A stretch of 64,000 nt of DNA from Fermentimonas sp. (lineage in GTDB: Bacteria; Bacteroidota; Bacteroidia; Bacteroidales; Dysgonomonadaceae), in the NCBI GenBank assembly GCA_015478775.1, contig JADMKP010000007.1:496001-560000 (forward strand), read 5' to 3'. The position numbers and the translations under genes were made by a program. Below are positions 8,665 through 18,485 of the stretch, one piece after another. Below the pieces are notes generated by a model. The model ran no database searches, had not been told where the DNA came from, and saw nothing but the letters and a program-made list of their open reading frames with translations. The number at the start of each line of letters is the position of its first letter. Within the stretch, counting starts at the first letter, position 1.

Positions 8665-9549
8665 TTATTCCAGCATGAAGTGCATGGCTGGCTCTTTTTC
8701 TGGGAAAAGAGTTGAAAGAGGCTCTTTTCTTTCAGAGATATGATAACCTAACAGAAGCTGAGTAAGTTCTTTTATATTAACTTTAATAAAGTCACTTATT
8801 ATACTCGTATTAGGCTTTATAATTTCAACATTACCCTGTGATATCTTAAATTGTGCATTGTTTTCGTGAATTAATTCATCCTCTACTCTCAAATTAAATG
8901 AATGTGAGGGATATTTACTGGAGTATATTGAAATCAGACGACTGGCATCTATTACCCTTGCCATTCCAGTTAGATTTGTTTTAGGAGGATAGTTATATAG
9001 ATTGGCCTCTTCTAGTATTGCTTCGAAATCAGCAAAAGACTTCTGAACAGTCATATCGTTATCTCGGTAAAGTGAGTTGAAGCTATCATAGGCTTTATGA
9101 ATATCTTCATTGCTTGCCTCCATTATCTTAGAAAGCTGGGAAAGTGTTTCAATGCCAGGATCGAATGTCTGTGCAAACCCAAACCTTTCATAATAACTCA
9201 TAACGCCTTTATCTTGTGGCACAAGAATCATTAATGGGATTTCTCTTTCTTTGGCAACATGGTAACTCTTAAGCAAAAGTTGCTTCATATAACCTCGGCT
9301 TCTATAATTTGGAAGGGTGCACAAACCTGAAAGGTATGCTATAGAAATCTCACTTCCATGAAATGTGAATTCAAAAAGTAGCATCTGTAATGATGCAACC
9401 GGTTTTTTATCTTCGATATAAATCAGAGTATTTTCATTTCGATATTTATGATTAAAATAAATATCCATATAAGCATCTGAATCTCCAAAACATATTTTCC
9501 ACATATCTCGGACCGCTTGTTTTGTAGAATCGTCTGCGAAATGAATCAT
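8665..9549 (-). CDS. GNAT-family N-acetyltransferase (Eis-like)
   Basis: A 294-residue acetyltransferase. The acetyl-CoA-binding region is seen in AYLSGLCTLPNYRSRGYMKQLLL (about 71-93), where RSRGYM fits the R/Q-x-x-G-x-G/A loop in relaxed form. It continues with the MILVPQDKGVMSYYERFGF segment that closes a GNAT fold. The C-terminal 130 residues form a second region, consistent with the Eis-like arrangement of a GNAT domain plus a sterol-carrier-like domain. It lies 22 bases downstream of the DUF2156 gene, same strand, so the two acyltransferase-fold proteins probably share a transcript. Substrate unknown. Confidence 0.82.
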   Translation of the reverse strand: MIHFADDSTKQAVRDMWKICFGDSDAYMDIYFNHKYRNENTLIYIEDKKPVASLQMLLFEFTFHGSEISIAYLSGLCTLPNYRSRGYMKQLLLKSYHVAKEREIPLMILVPQDKGVMSYYERFGFAQTFDPGIETLSQLSKIMEASNEDIHKAYDSFNSLYRDNDMTVQKSFADFEAILEEANLYNYPPKTNLTGMARVIDASRLISIYSSKYPSHSFNLRVEDELIHENNAQFKISQGNVEIIKPNTSIISDFIKVNIKELTQLLLGYHISERKEPLSTLFPEKEPAMHFMLE

Positions 9550-9571
9550 AGCTCTTTTGGGTTTTTAAAGA

Positions 9572-10471
9572 TTATTCTTTAAATCTTGCATTATATTTCT
9601 CTAATAAGATATCGGGTTGATAAGATAGTTTAGCACGACGAAGATTTTCAACTCCCATATCCTCTTCCCTGTTGATGTAAGTATAACCTTCAGTTTCATG
9701 TAACGCAAACTGCTGATTGATTATATTGTAAGCTCCATGAATTGAGGTAAATGCTTTTTCTACATGCACAACAATTGTGTCTTTTGTTAGAGGCTCTCCT
9801 ATTGAAAACGCCGCTATCTCATTATCCACACATATTAATCCTCCTCTGAGTTTGAGTCTCTCAAAATTCTCTAACATAATGGTAGTTGCAAAGTCATCAT
9901 AAATAATGGATGGATCTTTTTCATCTTTATTCAACTCCATCCACTTATCTAACATAGCTTTACACTCTTTTACTAACTCGGGATTGTTTGTAAGAGATTT
10001 ATATTTCCAATCGTTCTCGCGTATAAATCTGTTGATATGGTTTCGCTTAGATTGAAGTTTTTTACCTTTTAGTTCTCTTAATTTATCTACCGTATAAATA
10101 TAATCAGATACACTTCGGTTGAGCTTAAAGTTAAACATATTGGGATAAGTTGCTTCCAACTCATCAACCATTTCTTTGGTCATACCCCTAATCTGAAAAA
10201 CTGTATCGTATTGCTTATGATCTTCCAGAATAATTTCTATTCCTTCTTTAAGATCACCAGTGCCAATAGGTTTTAAATATGAATTGCGACCATTATTATC
10301 TTTAAACCTAATGAAGAGCCAATCATCGGTAACTGCAAACTGCGTATTAAATTTTTTACCCCAAGCATATAAATTAGTAAAGCAAAGGTCTGAAGCTCTG
10401 TAGTTTTGTGACTGCAATTTTGAATTTATAGTTTCAATATCTTCCAGTTCTATTTCTCTAAATGTAATCAT
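9572..10471 (-). CDS. DUF2156 / phosphatidylglycerol lysyltransferase C-terminal-domain protein
   Basis: A 299-residue soluble protein made of paired GNAT-like folds, the DUF2156 family. Family features visible are SDLCFTNLYAWG near residue 27, the basic KKLQSKRNHINRFIREN segment (about 136-152), and the late YTYINREEDMGVENLRRAKLSY motif (about 261-282). The last motif marks aminoacyl- or acyl-transfer enzymes related to the MprF catalytic domain. The protein has no membrane part; a standalone flippase-like membrane protein of the complementary MprF half is encoded about 3 kb away, at 5796-6764. The trpS terminator lies just upstream, so this gene likely begins its own transcript. Confidence 0.82.
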   Translation of the reverse strand: MITFREIELEDIETINSKLQSQNYRASDLCFTNLYAWGKKFNTQFAVTDDWLFIRFKDNNGRNSYLKPIGTGDLKEGIEIILEDHKQYDTVFQIRGMTKEMVDELEATYPNMFNFKLNRSVSDYIYTVDKLRELKGKKLQSKRNHINRFIRENDWKYKSLTNNPELVKECKAMLDKWMELNKDEKDPSIIYDDFATTIMLENFERLKLRGGLICVDNEIAAFSIGEPLTKDTIVVHVEKAFTSIHGAYNIINQQFALHETEGYTYINREEDMGVENLRRAKLSYQPDILLEKYNARFKE

Positions 10472-10518
10472 ATGTAATTTTGTGACGCAAATTGAACAAA
10501 TATGGATGGTAAAAGTTT

Positions 10519-10559
10519 AAAATAAAAAGCGGAATGATATTTCGATTTTCATTCCGCTT
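10519..10559 (-). terminator. Rho-independent terminator of trpS
   Basis: An 11-bp perfect stem, AAGCGGAATGA (527-537 of this kilobase) paired with TCATTCCGCTT (549-559), has an 11-base loop. Read on the minus strand it is followed by TTTTTATTTT. It lies just past the trpS stop codon. Confidence 0.9.
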
Positions 10560-10576
10560 AAAATATTTGGATAGCT

Positions 10577-11566
10577 TTAAAACTTTTTAAACCCCATTAT
10601 CTCTCTTACGTCGTTAACGGTTTTTGAAGCACTTTCTCTTGCTTTTTCTGCTCCTTCAAGAGTTACTTTTTTTAAATATTCGTTATCTCTCTCTATTTCA
10701 AGTATCCTTTCTCGAATTGGAGAGGTTACTTTTATAATATCTTCGGCCAATTGTTTCTTAAGATCCCCATATCGTATTTCACATGTGTTCCATTTATCTT
10801 CATAGTGTTTTACAACATCCGGTGTAGAAACAACCTTAAGAATAGTATATAGGTTTTCTATATAATCGGGTTTAACAGAGTTTTGCTCAGTTGGTCCAGA
10901 GTCGGTAAGTGCTCTTTTTACTTTCTTCTCAATTTCTTTAGGAGTATCGGCCAGATAAATTGCATTTCCTTCAGACTTGCCCATCTTTCCGCTACCATCT
11001 AGTCCGGGTATCTTTACTAATTCGTTCCCGAAATTATAAGCCACAGGCTCTTTAAAGTATTCTACATCATAAAAATGGTTGAATCTTCTTGCAAAACGAC
11101 GAGTCATCTCAAGATGCTGCTCTTGATCTTTGCCAACCGGGACTTTATCTGCGTTATGGATTAATATGTCAGCTGCCATTAAAGTTGGATATGTAAGAAG
11201 GCCTGCATTTACATTATCTGGCTGTTTTCGAGCTTTCTCTTTAAATGATGACGTCTTCGACAATTCTCCAAGGTAAGCATGCATATTTAGATATAGATAC
11301 AATTCAGTTGTTTCTATTAAATCGCTCTGCACATAAATTACAGATTTTTCCGGATCTATGCCTGCAGCCAAGTAATCAACGAGTACATTTTTTACATTTT
11401 CATGCAACAATTTAGGATCGGGGTGAGTTGTTAGTGAGTGTATGTCTGCTATGAAAAAATAACACTTGTTATTCTCCTGCATCCTTGTAAAGTTCTGTAA
11501 TGCACCATAGTAATTACCTAAATGCAATTTGCCTGTGGAACGAATGCCGCTTAAAACAATATCCAT
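10577..11566 (-). CDS. trpS: Tryptophanyl-tRNA synthetase
   Basis: A class I aminoacyl-tRNA synthetase that charges tRNA-Trp. The 329-residue length is typical. The HIGH-type motif appears as STGKLHLGNYYGAL (about 10-23). The KMSKS-type loop appears as GSGKMGKSEGN (about 191-201). PVGKDQEQHLEMTRRFARRFN (about 142) is the family's ATP/Trp-site segment. It is a single-gene unit: its own -7 box lies at 11595-11602 and a strong terminator at 10519-10559. Confidence 0.96.
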   Translation of the reverse strand: MDIVLSGIRSTGKLHLGNYYGALQNFTRMQENNKCYFFIADIHSLTTHPDPKLLHENVKNVLVDYLAAGIDPEKSVIYVQSDLIETTELYLYLNMHAYLGELSKTSSFKEKARKQPDNVNAGLLTYPTLMAADILIHNADKVPVGKDQEQHLEMTRRFARRFNHFYDVEYFKEPVAYNFGNELVKIPGLDGSGKMGKSEGNAIYLADTPKEIEKKVKRALTDSGPTEQNSVKPDYIENLYTILKVVSTPDVVKHYEDKWNTCEIRYGDLKKQLAEDIIKVTSPIRERILEIERDNEYLKKVTLEGAEKARESASKTVNDVREIMGFKKF

Positions 11567-11594
11567 AAAATTTAATTTCTATTCTAATAACATG

Positions 11595-11602
11595 CAAAGA
11601 TA
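11595..11602 (-). promoter_or_regulatory. Probable -7 promoter element for trpS
   Basis: On the minus strand this reads TATCTTTG, an exact TANNTTTG match 28 bases before the trpS ATG. No well-spaced TTG at -33 was found. Confidence 0.5.
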
Positions 11603-11624
11603 AAAAAAAAGAGCTAAAGAACTG

Positions 11625-11655
11625 TTGTTTACAATATCAATAAATCCTATCTTTG
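11625..11655 (+). promoter_or_regulatory. Probable distal promoter of the sdh/frd operon
   Basis: TTG at 11625-11627, a 20-base spacer and TATCTTTG at 11648-11655 fit the Bacteroidetes -33/-7 pattern. Use of this promoter would give a 5' UTR of about 245 bases before sdhC, containing the palindromes at 11724-11756. A second possible -7 box (TATTTTTG) lies nearer the gene at about 11795, without a visible -33 box. Confidence 0.6.
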
Positions 11656-11723
11656 ATTATTGAACTTTTCATCTTAATGTATAAATATATTTGAACGGGC
11701 TGAAGAATATCTTATTAATTATT

Positions 11724-11756
11724 TAGAACGGTTCTATTAAAGAAATATTTCTTTAA
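11724..11756. repeat. Two adjacent palindromes upstream of the sdh/frd operon
   Basis: TAGAAC-G-GTTCTA (11724-11736) is a palindrome around a single central base. It is followed immediately by a perfect 20-bp palindrome (11737-11756, TTAAAGAAAT and its complement). Both lie in the 342-base gap between trpS and sdhC, between the distal promoter and the gene. They could be binding sites for dimeric regulators or RNA hairpins in the leader. Confidence 0.65.
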
Positions 11757-11908
11757 ATCATTCTTAAATGACAAAAAAAAGTACTATTTTTGTAGTATTA
11801 AAAGCTTATTGACTCTCTGTTTGAAACACTTTTTAACAACACCAGAAATGTCATATCGCATTCAAACTAATATTATATACAATCAAATAATTACTAAAAT
11901 CAAAATTT

Positions 11909-12583
11909 ATGAGTTGGTTAATTAAATCATCTATCGGAAGGAAGTTTGTACAGAGTATTTCCGGTATTTTCCTGATTCTGTTCTTGCTGTTTCATGCATC
12001 AATGAACTTGGTACTTATTTTTAATTACGAGACCTACGACTTCCTGGCAAATGACATGCTTGGAGCAAACTGGTGGGCAATTATAGGTACTATAGTAATA
12101 TTCTTCGGATTCGGAGTGCACATTATATACTCTATTATTCTTACTATTCAAAATAGAAAAGCTAGAGGTAATGTCAGGTATGCCTCGGCAAGTAAAGATA
12201 ACGCATCATGGTCTTCTAAAAACATGTTTGTGTTGGGCTTGGTAATTTTGCTTTTTGTTTTATTACATTTATATCAAATGTGGTATCAAATGCAGTATAA
12301 AGAGTTTTTCATGATTGAAGGAGCAAGACATGACAGTGCTATACTTGTTGAAGAGATATTCTCAAATGTATGGATGGTCGTAATCTATGTTGCATCGTTT
12401 ATTGCATTATGGTTTCATTTAACTCATGGATTCTGGAGCGCACTTCATACAGTAGGATGGAATAACGACATCTGGATGAAGAGGATTAAAGCATTTGGAA
12501 ACGTTTTAGCATCACTTATTTGCTTAGCATTTATTGCAGTGGCAGTACTTATGCACCTTGGTTATTCCAATTTATTAGCTTAA
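11909..12583 (+). CDS. sdhC: Succinate dehydrogenase/fumarate reductase cytochrome b subunit
   Basis: The membrane anchor that carries heme b and the quinone site of complex II or quinol:fumarate reductase. The 224-residue protein has five hydrophobic segments, as in the single-subunit di-heme b558 type found in Bacteroidetes, epsilonproteobacteria and Bacillus. Candidate heme-ligand histidines occur within the segments at LLFHASMNL (about 30), GFGVHIIYS (about 73), LLHLYQ (about 114), LWFHLTHG (about 169) and VLMHLGY (about 215). It is first in the order C-A-B, 19 bases before sdhA. In anaerobic Bacteroidales this enzyme usually runs as a fumarate reductase; direction cannot be told from sequence. 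Confidence 0.93.
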   Translation: MSWLIKSSIGRKFVQSISGIFLILFLLFHASMNLVLIFNYETYDFLANDMLGANWWAIIGTIVIFFGFGVHIIYSIILTIQNRKARGNVRYASASKDNASWSSKNMFVLGLVILLFVLLHLYQMWYQMQYKEFFMIEGARHDSAILVEEIFSNVWMVVIYVASFIALWFHLTHGFWSALHTVGWNNDIWMKRIKAFGNVLASLICLAFIAVAVLMHLGYSNLLA

Positions 12584-12602
12584 CTATTGAAAATCAAACA
12601 TT

Positions 12603-14543
12603 ATGAATAAATTAGATTCTAAAATACCAAAAGGCCCATTGGCCGAGAAGTGGACAAATTATAAAAACAACCAGAAGCTTGTAAACCCTGCAAATAAAAG
12701 ACGTCTTGACGTAATTGTAGTGGGTACAGGATTGGGAGGAGCTTCAGCTGCAGCATCGCTGGGAGAGCTGGGGTTTAATGTTTTAAATTTTTGTATTCAG
12801 GATTCACCACGTAGAGCTCACTCTATTGCAGCTCAAGGTGGTATCAATGCTGCAAAGAATTATCCGAACGATGGTGACTCGGTTTACCGTTTGTTTTATG
12901 ACACCATTAAGGGAGGCGACTACCGAGCTCGTGAATCTAACGTATATCGTCTTGCAGAAGTTTCTAATGAGATTATCGACCAATGTGTTGCTCAAGGTGT
13001 TCCATTTGCAAGGGAGTATGGTGGTTTATTAGACAACCGTTCTTTTGGAGGTTCACAAGTTTCTCGTACTTTTTACGCACGAGGTCAAACTGGGCAACAG
13101 CTTCTTCTTGGTGCATATTCTGCATTAAGTAGAGCAGTAAATAAAAAACAAGTAAAACTCTATACTCGATACGAGATGGTTGATTTGGTTATGGTGGATG
13201 GCCGCGCTCGTGGTATCATTGCACGTAACTTAATTACAGGAAAACTTGAGCGTTTTGCTGCTCATGCAGTTGTAATTGCAACAGGAGGATATGGAAATGC
13301 TTTCTTTTTGTCTACTAATGCTATGACTTCAAACGGATCTGCTGCGTGGCAGTGTTATAAAAAGGGTGCATATTTCGCTAACCCATGTATGACTCAGATA
13401 CATCCAACTTGTATTCCTGTTCACGGTGAATTTCAATCGAAACTAACATTGATGTCTGAATCACTTCGTAATGACGGTCGTATTTGGGTGCCTAAAAAGA
13501 TTGAAGATGCTAAGGCAATCCGTGAGGGTAAACTAAAACCTACTCAAATTAAAGAAGAAGATAGAGACTACTATCTAGAGCGCAGATATCCTGCCTTCGG
13601 AAACTTGGTACCCCGAGATGTTGCATCTCGAGCTGCGAAAGAGCGTTGCGATGCAGGTTATGGTGTAGGAACCACCGGTCTTGCTGTTTATCTCGATTTT
13701 GAAGATGCAATTCAAAGATTAGGTAAAAATGTTGTGGAGGAACGCTATGGCAACCTTTTCCAAATGTATGAGAAGATTGTTGATGATAATCCATATGAGA
13801 CCCCAATGATGATTTATCCTGCTATCCACTATACTATGGGTGGTATCTGGGTGGATTATGAACTTCAGAGCACAATACCTGGCCTTTTTGCAATTGGTGA
13901 AGCAAACTTCTCAGATCACGGAGCCAACAGACTTGGTGCATCTGCTCTAATGCAAGGATTAGCTGATGGATATTTTGTACTTCCATATACAATTCAGAAT
14001 TATCTTTCAGATCAAATTTCAGTTCCAAGAATTAAAACCGATACTCCTGAGTTTGATAAGGCCGAAAAAGACATCTATGATCGCATAGAAAAACTGTTAA
14101 GCATAAAGGGCAAACGATCTGTTGATAGTATCCATAAAGAGCTCGGGCACATTATGTGGGAATATGTTGGTATGAATCGTAATGAAGCAGGCTTAAAAGA
14201 AGCTATAAAAAGAATTGAAAAGGTTAAGAAGGAATTCTGGAGTAATGTGCGTATACCGGGTAATAAGGAAACGCTCAACATGGAACTAGAAAAAGCATTA
14301 CGTTTAGCCGACTTTATTGAAACCGGAGAACTTATTGCTCATGATGCTCTCAATAGAGAGGAATCTTGTGGAGGTCACTTCCGTACAGAACATCAAACTG
14401 CTGAAGGTGAAGCTATGAGAAACGATGAGGAATTTGCATATGTATCCTGTTGGGAATATCAAGGAGAAGACACTCCTGCTATGCACAAAGAACCTCTTGA
14501 TTATGAATTTATCGTTCGTCAGCAGAGAAACTATAAATCTTAG
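12603..14543 (+). CDS. sdhA: Succinate dehydrogenase/fumarate reductase flavoprotein subunit
   Basis: The catalytic subunit that interconverts succinate and fumarate with covalently bound FAD. The 646-residue protein has the dinucleotide-binding [19 protein letters not shown] (about 37-55) and the covalent FAD-attachment His in [17 protein letters not shown] (about 78). The active-site segment is [17 protein letters not shown] (about 261), followed by [13 protein letters not shown]. The late [16 protein letters not shown] and [14 protein letters not shown] segments are also typical. It sits between sdhC and sdhB. Either sdhA or frdA would be an acceptable name. Confidence 0.96.
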   Translation: MNKLDSKIPKGPLAEKWTNYKNNQKLVNPANKRRLDVIVVGTGLGGASAAASLGELGFNVLNFCIQDSPRRAHSIAAQGGINAAKNYPNDGDSVYRLFYDTIKGGDYRARESNVYRLAEVSNEIIDQCVAQGVPFAREYGGLLDNRSFGGSQVSRTFYARGQTGQQLLLGAYSALSRAVNKKQVKLYTRYEMVDLVMVDGRARGIIARNLITGKLERFAAHAVVIATGGYGNAFFLSTNAMTSNGSAAWQCYKKGAYFANPCMTQIHPTCIPVHGEFQSKLTLMSESLRNDGRIWVPKKIEDAKAIREGKLKPTQIKEEDRDYYLERRYPAFGNLVPRDVASRAAKERCDAGYGVGTTGLAVYLDFEDAIQRLGKNVVEERYGNLFQMYEKIVDDNPYETPMMIYPAIHYTMGGIWVDYELQSTIPGLFAIGEANFSDHGANRLGASALMQGLADGYFVLPYTIQNYLSDQISVPRIKTDTPEFDKAEKDIYDRIEKLLSIKGKRSVDSIHKELGHIMWEYVGMNRNEAGLKEAIKRIEKVKKEFWSNVRIPGNKETLNMELEKALRLADFIETGELIAHDALNREESCGGHFRTEHQTAEGEAMRNDEEFAYVSCWEYQGEDTPAMHKEPLDYEFIVRQQRNYKS

Positions 14544-14585
14544 TCTGTTGATAATAAAGCAGTAAAATAATAAAAAAGAATAATC

Positions 14586-15341
14586 ATGGATAAAAATATC
14601 AACATAAAAGTAAAAGTTTGGCGTCAGAACGGACCTAAAGATAAAGGACATTTTGAAATTTACCCATTAGAAAATATTTCACAGGGGAGTTCATTTCTAG
14701 AGATGCTCGATATCCTCAATGAAAAATTAATTAATGAAGGCAAAGAACCTGTAGTATTTGATCATGACTGTCGTGAAGGAATTTGTGGTATGTGCAGCCT
14801 TTACATTAATGGTCATCCACATGGACCTGATGAGGACATTACAACTTGTCAGCTACATATGCGCACTTTTGATGAAGGTGATACTGTTACAGTTGAGCCG
14901 TGGCGTTCTACCGCCTTCCCTGTTATTAAGGATCTTATTGTGGACAGAACATCATTTGATAAGATTATTCAAGCTGGCGGTTATACTTCTGTTAATACCG
15001 GGGGTACTCCCGATGCAAATTCAATACTTATTCCACATGAAGATGCCGAAATGGCAATGGATGCAGCAGCATGTATAGGATGCGGGGCATGTGTGGCAGC
15101 ATGTAAAAATGGTTCTGCAATGTTATTTGTATCGGCAAAAGTTAGCCAATTGGCTTTATTGCCACAAGGTAAAGTCGAAGCTTCCAGACGAGCTAAGTCA
15201 ATGGTTGCTAAGATGGATGAATTAGGCTTCGGTAACTGTACTAATACAGGTGCTTGCGAAGTAGAGTGTCCTAAAAACATCTCTATTTCAAATATTGCAA
15301 GACTTAACCGTGAATACTTAAAGGCTAAGTTTAAAGACTAG
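14586..15341 (+). CDS. sdhB: Succinate dehydrogenase/fumarate reductase iron-sulfur subunit
   Basis: This subunit passes electrons between FAD and the quinone site through three Fe-S clusters. In 251 residues it shows the [2Fe-2S] cysteines in [15 protein letters not shown] (about 61-75) with the later TTCQLH Cys. The [4Fe-4S] motif is [15 protein letters not shown] (about 161-175), and the third cluster lies around [17 protein letters not shown] (about 218-234). It ends the operon; a strong terminator follows 26 bases downstream. Confidence 0.96.
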   Translation: MDKNINIKVKVWRQNGPKDKGHFEIYPLENISQGSSFLEMLDILNEKLINEGKEPVVFDHDCREGICGMCSLYINGHPHGPDEDITTCQLHMRTFDEGDTVTVEPWRSTAFPVIKDLIVDRTSFDKIIQAGGYTSVNTGGTPDANSILIPHEDAEMAMDAAACIGCGACVAACKNGSAMLFVSAKVSQLALLPQGKVEASRRAKSMVAKMDELGFGNCTNTGACEVECPKNISISNIARLNREYLKAKFKD

Positions 15342-15367
15342 TTAGACTTTAAACCATAAATATTATG

Positions 15368-15407
15368 AAGCGTTCTGAGTCCACTGATGGATGAAGAACG
15401 CTTTTTT
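15368..15407 (+). terminator. Terminator of the sdh/frd operon
   Basis: AAGCGTTCT (15368-15376) pairs with AGAACGCTT (15395-15403), followed by a run of T on the plus strand. Confidence 0.9.
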
Positions 15408-15525
15408 CGAAAACTATTAACTATATTTAGCAAAACAATCTTGATCATCTTTGTTTAAATAGAGTGTTATAAGAGTAATTTTAGACATATTAAAGTAAAA
15501 CGATGTATTACCAAAACAAACTAGT

Positions 15526-16167
15526 ATGAAAACAAAAAGAATGATCACAACCGTCGCAATATTGATTTTAGTTTCAATGCTGAGCACACCTGCAATATCA
15601 CAAGTGAAATTTGGTGTAAAAGGAAGTGTGGGTCTTAACAATCCTGACTTTAATGTTCCTGGCGAAACCTTTAACGTAGAAAATATGACGTCATACAGTG
15701 TAGGTCCTGCTATAGAGGCCATGTTCCTACCACTCGGAGCAGCAGATTTTGGTATTGAAGCCGCTCTATTGTATAACGATAATCGTATGACTATTTCAAG
15801 ACTTCAAGGCGAGGGTGCCGACAGAGAAGTTTCCAACCGTTATCTTAATCTTCCTGTTAATGCAAAGATTAAATTTGGAATAGGATTGTTACCATTAAAA
15901 TTGTTTGGAACTGCAGGTCCTTGGGCGGGATATCTTATTGATGGAGATGAATTTAATTTAGAAGATGTTGCTGATGGAATTAAAGCTAAAGAATTTCAAG
16001 CAGGGGCTAATTTGGGCTTTGGGGTTGAGGTTCTGAATATGATACAAGTGGGTTTAAATTATAGTGTGAAACTAACGGACAATTATTCAGAAGATATACC
16101 AAATTGGAGTGATCCATTAAATGGTAAAACTGAATCTTGGACTATAACCGGAACTATCTATTTTTAG
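15526..16167 (+). CDS. Outer-membrane beta-barrel protein
   Basis: A 213-residue exported protein with a signal peptide (basic MKTKR, hydrophobic stretch 7-22, cleavage near AIS-QV). The mature part has alternating hydrophobic/polar strands, Gly/aromatic-rich turns (VKFGVKGSVGLN, QAGANLGFGVEV) and a terminal aromatic (TGTIYF), which is typical of small porin-like barrels. The general fold is well supported; I cannot name a ligand. It lies 3 bases upstream of priA and may share its transcript, but their roles look unrelated. Confidence 0.8.
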   Translation: MKTKRMITTVAILILVSMLSTPAISQVKFGVKGSVGLNNPDFNVPGETFNVENMTSYSVGPAIEAMFLPLGAADFGIEAALLYNDNRMTISRLQGEGADREVSNRYLNLPVNAKIKFGIGLLPLKLFGTAGPWAGYLIDGDEFNLEDVADGIKAKEFQAGANLGFGVEVLNMIQVGLNYSVKLTDNYSEDIPNWSDPLNGKTESWTITGTIYF

Positions 16168-16170
16168 TGC

Positions 16171-18408
16171 ATGTATGCAGATGTAATTCTCCCACTTCCG
16201 TTTTCCGACCTGTACACATATACCGTTCCTGAAGAGATGCAGGACAAGATTGCAAAAGGATTTAGAGTTATTGTTCCTTTTGGTACACGAAAACATTACA
16301 CTGCAATAGTAAAGCAAGTTCACAATAACGCTCCAAAGAATTTCAAAACAAAGGAGATTCATTCCCTTGTCGATTCACACTTCGTTGTTAACGACATTCA
16401 ATTTAAATTATGGGAATGGATCTCTTTTTATTATATGTGCCCTATTGGTGATGTCTACAATGCTGCTATGCCATCATCAATGAAATCAGACAATATAAAA
16501 AGCAAATTTATACCTAAGATAGAAACCTATTTAAAGATTAACACAAACCTTGATTCCAATGACATAGTAAATATCATTGGCAGAGCAAAAAAACAACAAT
16601 CACTTTTTAATCAAATATACTGCCACTTAGATGAAAATGACACAGACAAAATAAGCAAATCAGATATTTCAATCTTCACCAACTACTCACTATCAGTATT
16701 GAATGGTTTGTTACAAAAAGAAATATTACAAACATTTGATTTAGAAGTGGGTCGCATTAATAATGAAGTAAAGCCAATTAGAAAACCATACCCTCTTTCA
16801 CAAGCACAAAGTAAATCATTTGAGGATATCATTAATGTATTTAAAGAAAAATCTACTTGCCTACTACATGGTGTGACATCAAGCGGGAAAACAGAAATCT
16901 ATATACATTTAATAGAACATTTTAAAAAGCAAAGCAAACAGATACTTTATCTACTTCCGGAAATTGCGCTCACATCTCAATTAAAGCAAAGACTTATTGC
17001 TGTTTACGGAAGTAAGATTGGAGTTTATCACTCTAAAATTAATGATAACGAAAGAGCAGAAATATGGCGTAAAATGCTCTCTAAAGAACCATATGAGATT
17101 ATTGTAGGTGTGCGTTCATCTTTATTTCTTCCTTTCAAAAACTTAGGACTTGTAATTGTTGATGAAGAACACGAATCCAGTTACAAACAAAACGAGCCTG
17201 CTCCCAGATATCATGCAAGAGACACTGCTATTATGCTAGCACATTTATTTAATGCTAAAACTGTTTTAGGCTCTGCAACTCCTTCACTTGAATCATATAA
17301 TAATGCTGTAATAGGCAAATACGGTATTATAAATCTCAAAGATCGATATAATAACTTATTAATGCCAGATATTAAAATTGAAAACACTTATGAATTGATG
17401 AAGAGGAAGAAGATGAAGTCTGTTCTATCTCCAGCACTAAATACAGCCATGCAGCAAGCCCTTGATGAAGGTGAACAGGTAATTCTATTCCGTAATAAAC
17501 GTGGTTTTTCTTCACTGCTTGAATGTAAACAATGTGCCTGGAACCCTAAGTGCAGTAAATGTGATGTTACACTCACATATCACAAAATGCGCAACCGATT
17601 GGTATGCCACTACTGTAATACTTCATATAAAGTACCTTCTATTTGCCCCGCCTGCAATACTGAAACATTAGAGTCATTAGGAAAAGGAACAGAACAATTA
17701 GAAGAAGAAGTAAATAAATTATTTCCTAATTATATTGTAGGACGAATGGATATGGACACAACTCGTGGGAGAGACTCATATGAGAAAATTATAGATAAAT
17801 TTCAGAAAAAGCAAATTGATATACTGGTTGGAACACAGATGCTATCTAAAGGTCTGGATTTTGAAAATGTTGGAATTGTAGGAATAATTTCTGCGGACTC
17901 TCTACTTAATTATCCCGATTTCAGATCTCATGAGAGAGGCTTTCAGCTTATAATGCAAGCCGCAGGTCGTGCCGGCAGAAACCAAAAACAGGGAAAGGTT
18001 ATAATTCAGAGCAGCGATCCAACTCAACCTATTTATGATTATATCTTAAATTATAATTACGAAGGGTTCTACGATGAACAAATAAATGAGCGAAAACTTT
18101 TTAGGTATCCACCTTTTACACGATTGATTTCAATTATTTTTAAAGATAAAAATGAAGACAAAGTTGAAAGAGGTTCTAATCGATTTGCAAGTATGATTAA
18201 GCCTACATTGGGGAATATGGTATTAGGCCCCAATAAACCAGTCATAAGCCGTATACAGCAATATAACATACGAGAAATTCTGCTTAAACTAGACATTAAT
18301 ATGTCAGCATCTAAAATTAGAGATTTTTTAAAACAAGTGGAAGTGCAGTTGCGTGAGGATAATGAATTTAAATATCTACTTATCTATTATGATGTAGATA
18401 AAATGTGA
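16171..18408 (+). CDS. priA: Primosomal protein N' (replication restart helicase)
   Basis: PriA recognises stalled or repaired forks and reloads the replisome. The 745-residue protein has the N-terminal DNA-binding region (PLPFSDLYTYTVP), Walker A in LHGVTSSGKTEIY (about 231-243) and the DEEH box in VIVDEEHESSYKQ (about 330). Paired zinc-binding cysteines run from CKQCAWNPKCSKC through CHYCNTSYKVPSICPAC (about 451-493). The helicase motifs QMLSKGLDFENVG and QAAGRAGRNQKQGKV follow. The start is the first ATG after the barrel gene. A terminator follows at 18423-18457. Confidence 0.96.
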   Translation: MYADVILPLPFSDLYTYTVPEEMQDKIAKGFRVIVPFGTRKHYTAIVKQVHNNAPKNFKTKEIHSLVDSHFVVNDIQFKLWEWISFYYMCPIGDVYNAAMPSSMKSDNIKSKFIPKIETYLKINTNLDSNDIVNIIGRAKKQQSLFNQIYCHLDENDTDKISKSDISIFTNYSLSVLNGLLQKEILQTFDLEVGRINNEVKPIRKPYPLSQAQSKSFEDIINVFKEKSTCLLHGVTSSGKTEIYIHLIEHFKKQSKQILYLLPEIALTSQLKQRLIAVYGSKIGVYHSKINDNERAEIWRKMLSKEPYEIIVGVRSSLFLPFKNLGLVIVDEEHESSYKQNEPAPRYHARDTAIMLAHLFNAKTVLGSATPSLESYNNAVIGKYGIINLKDRYNNLLMPDIKIENTYELMKRKKMKSVLSPALNTAMQQALDEGEQVILFRNKRGFSSLLECKQCAWNPKCSKCDVTLTYHKMRNRLVCHYCNTSYKVPSICPACNTETLESLGKGTEQLEEEVNKLFPNYIVGRMDMDTTRGRDSYEKIIDKFQKKQIDILVGTQMLSKGLDFENVGIVGIISADSLLNYPDFRSHERGFQLIMQAAGRAGRNQKQGKVIIQSSDPTQPIYDYILNYNYEGFYDEQINERKLFRYPPFTRLISIIFKDKNEDKVERGSNRFASMIKPTLGNMVLGPNKPVISRIQQYNIREILLKLDINMSASKIRDFLKQVEVQLREDNEFKYLLIYYDVDKM

Positions 18409-18422
18409 TTATATAAACATGA

Positions 18423-18457
18423 AAAAACCGATACTCCTTTATGGAATATCGGTTTTT
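18423..18457. terminator. Bidirectional terminator between priA and rng
   Basis: AAAAACCGATA (18423-18433) pairs with TATCGGTTTTT (18447-18457) around a 13-base loop. A-rich left and T-rich right flanks allow it to end both priA (plus) and the convergent rng gene (minus). Confidence 0.88.
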
Positions 18458-18485
18458 AAATTTATTTTTCATCGCAGATGCGATT

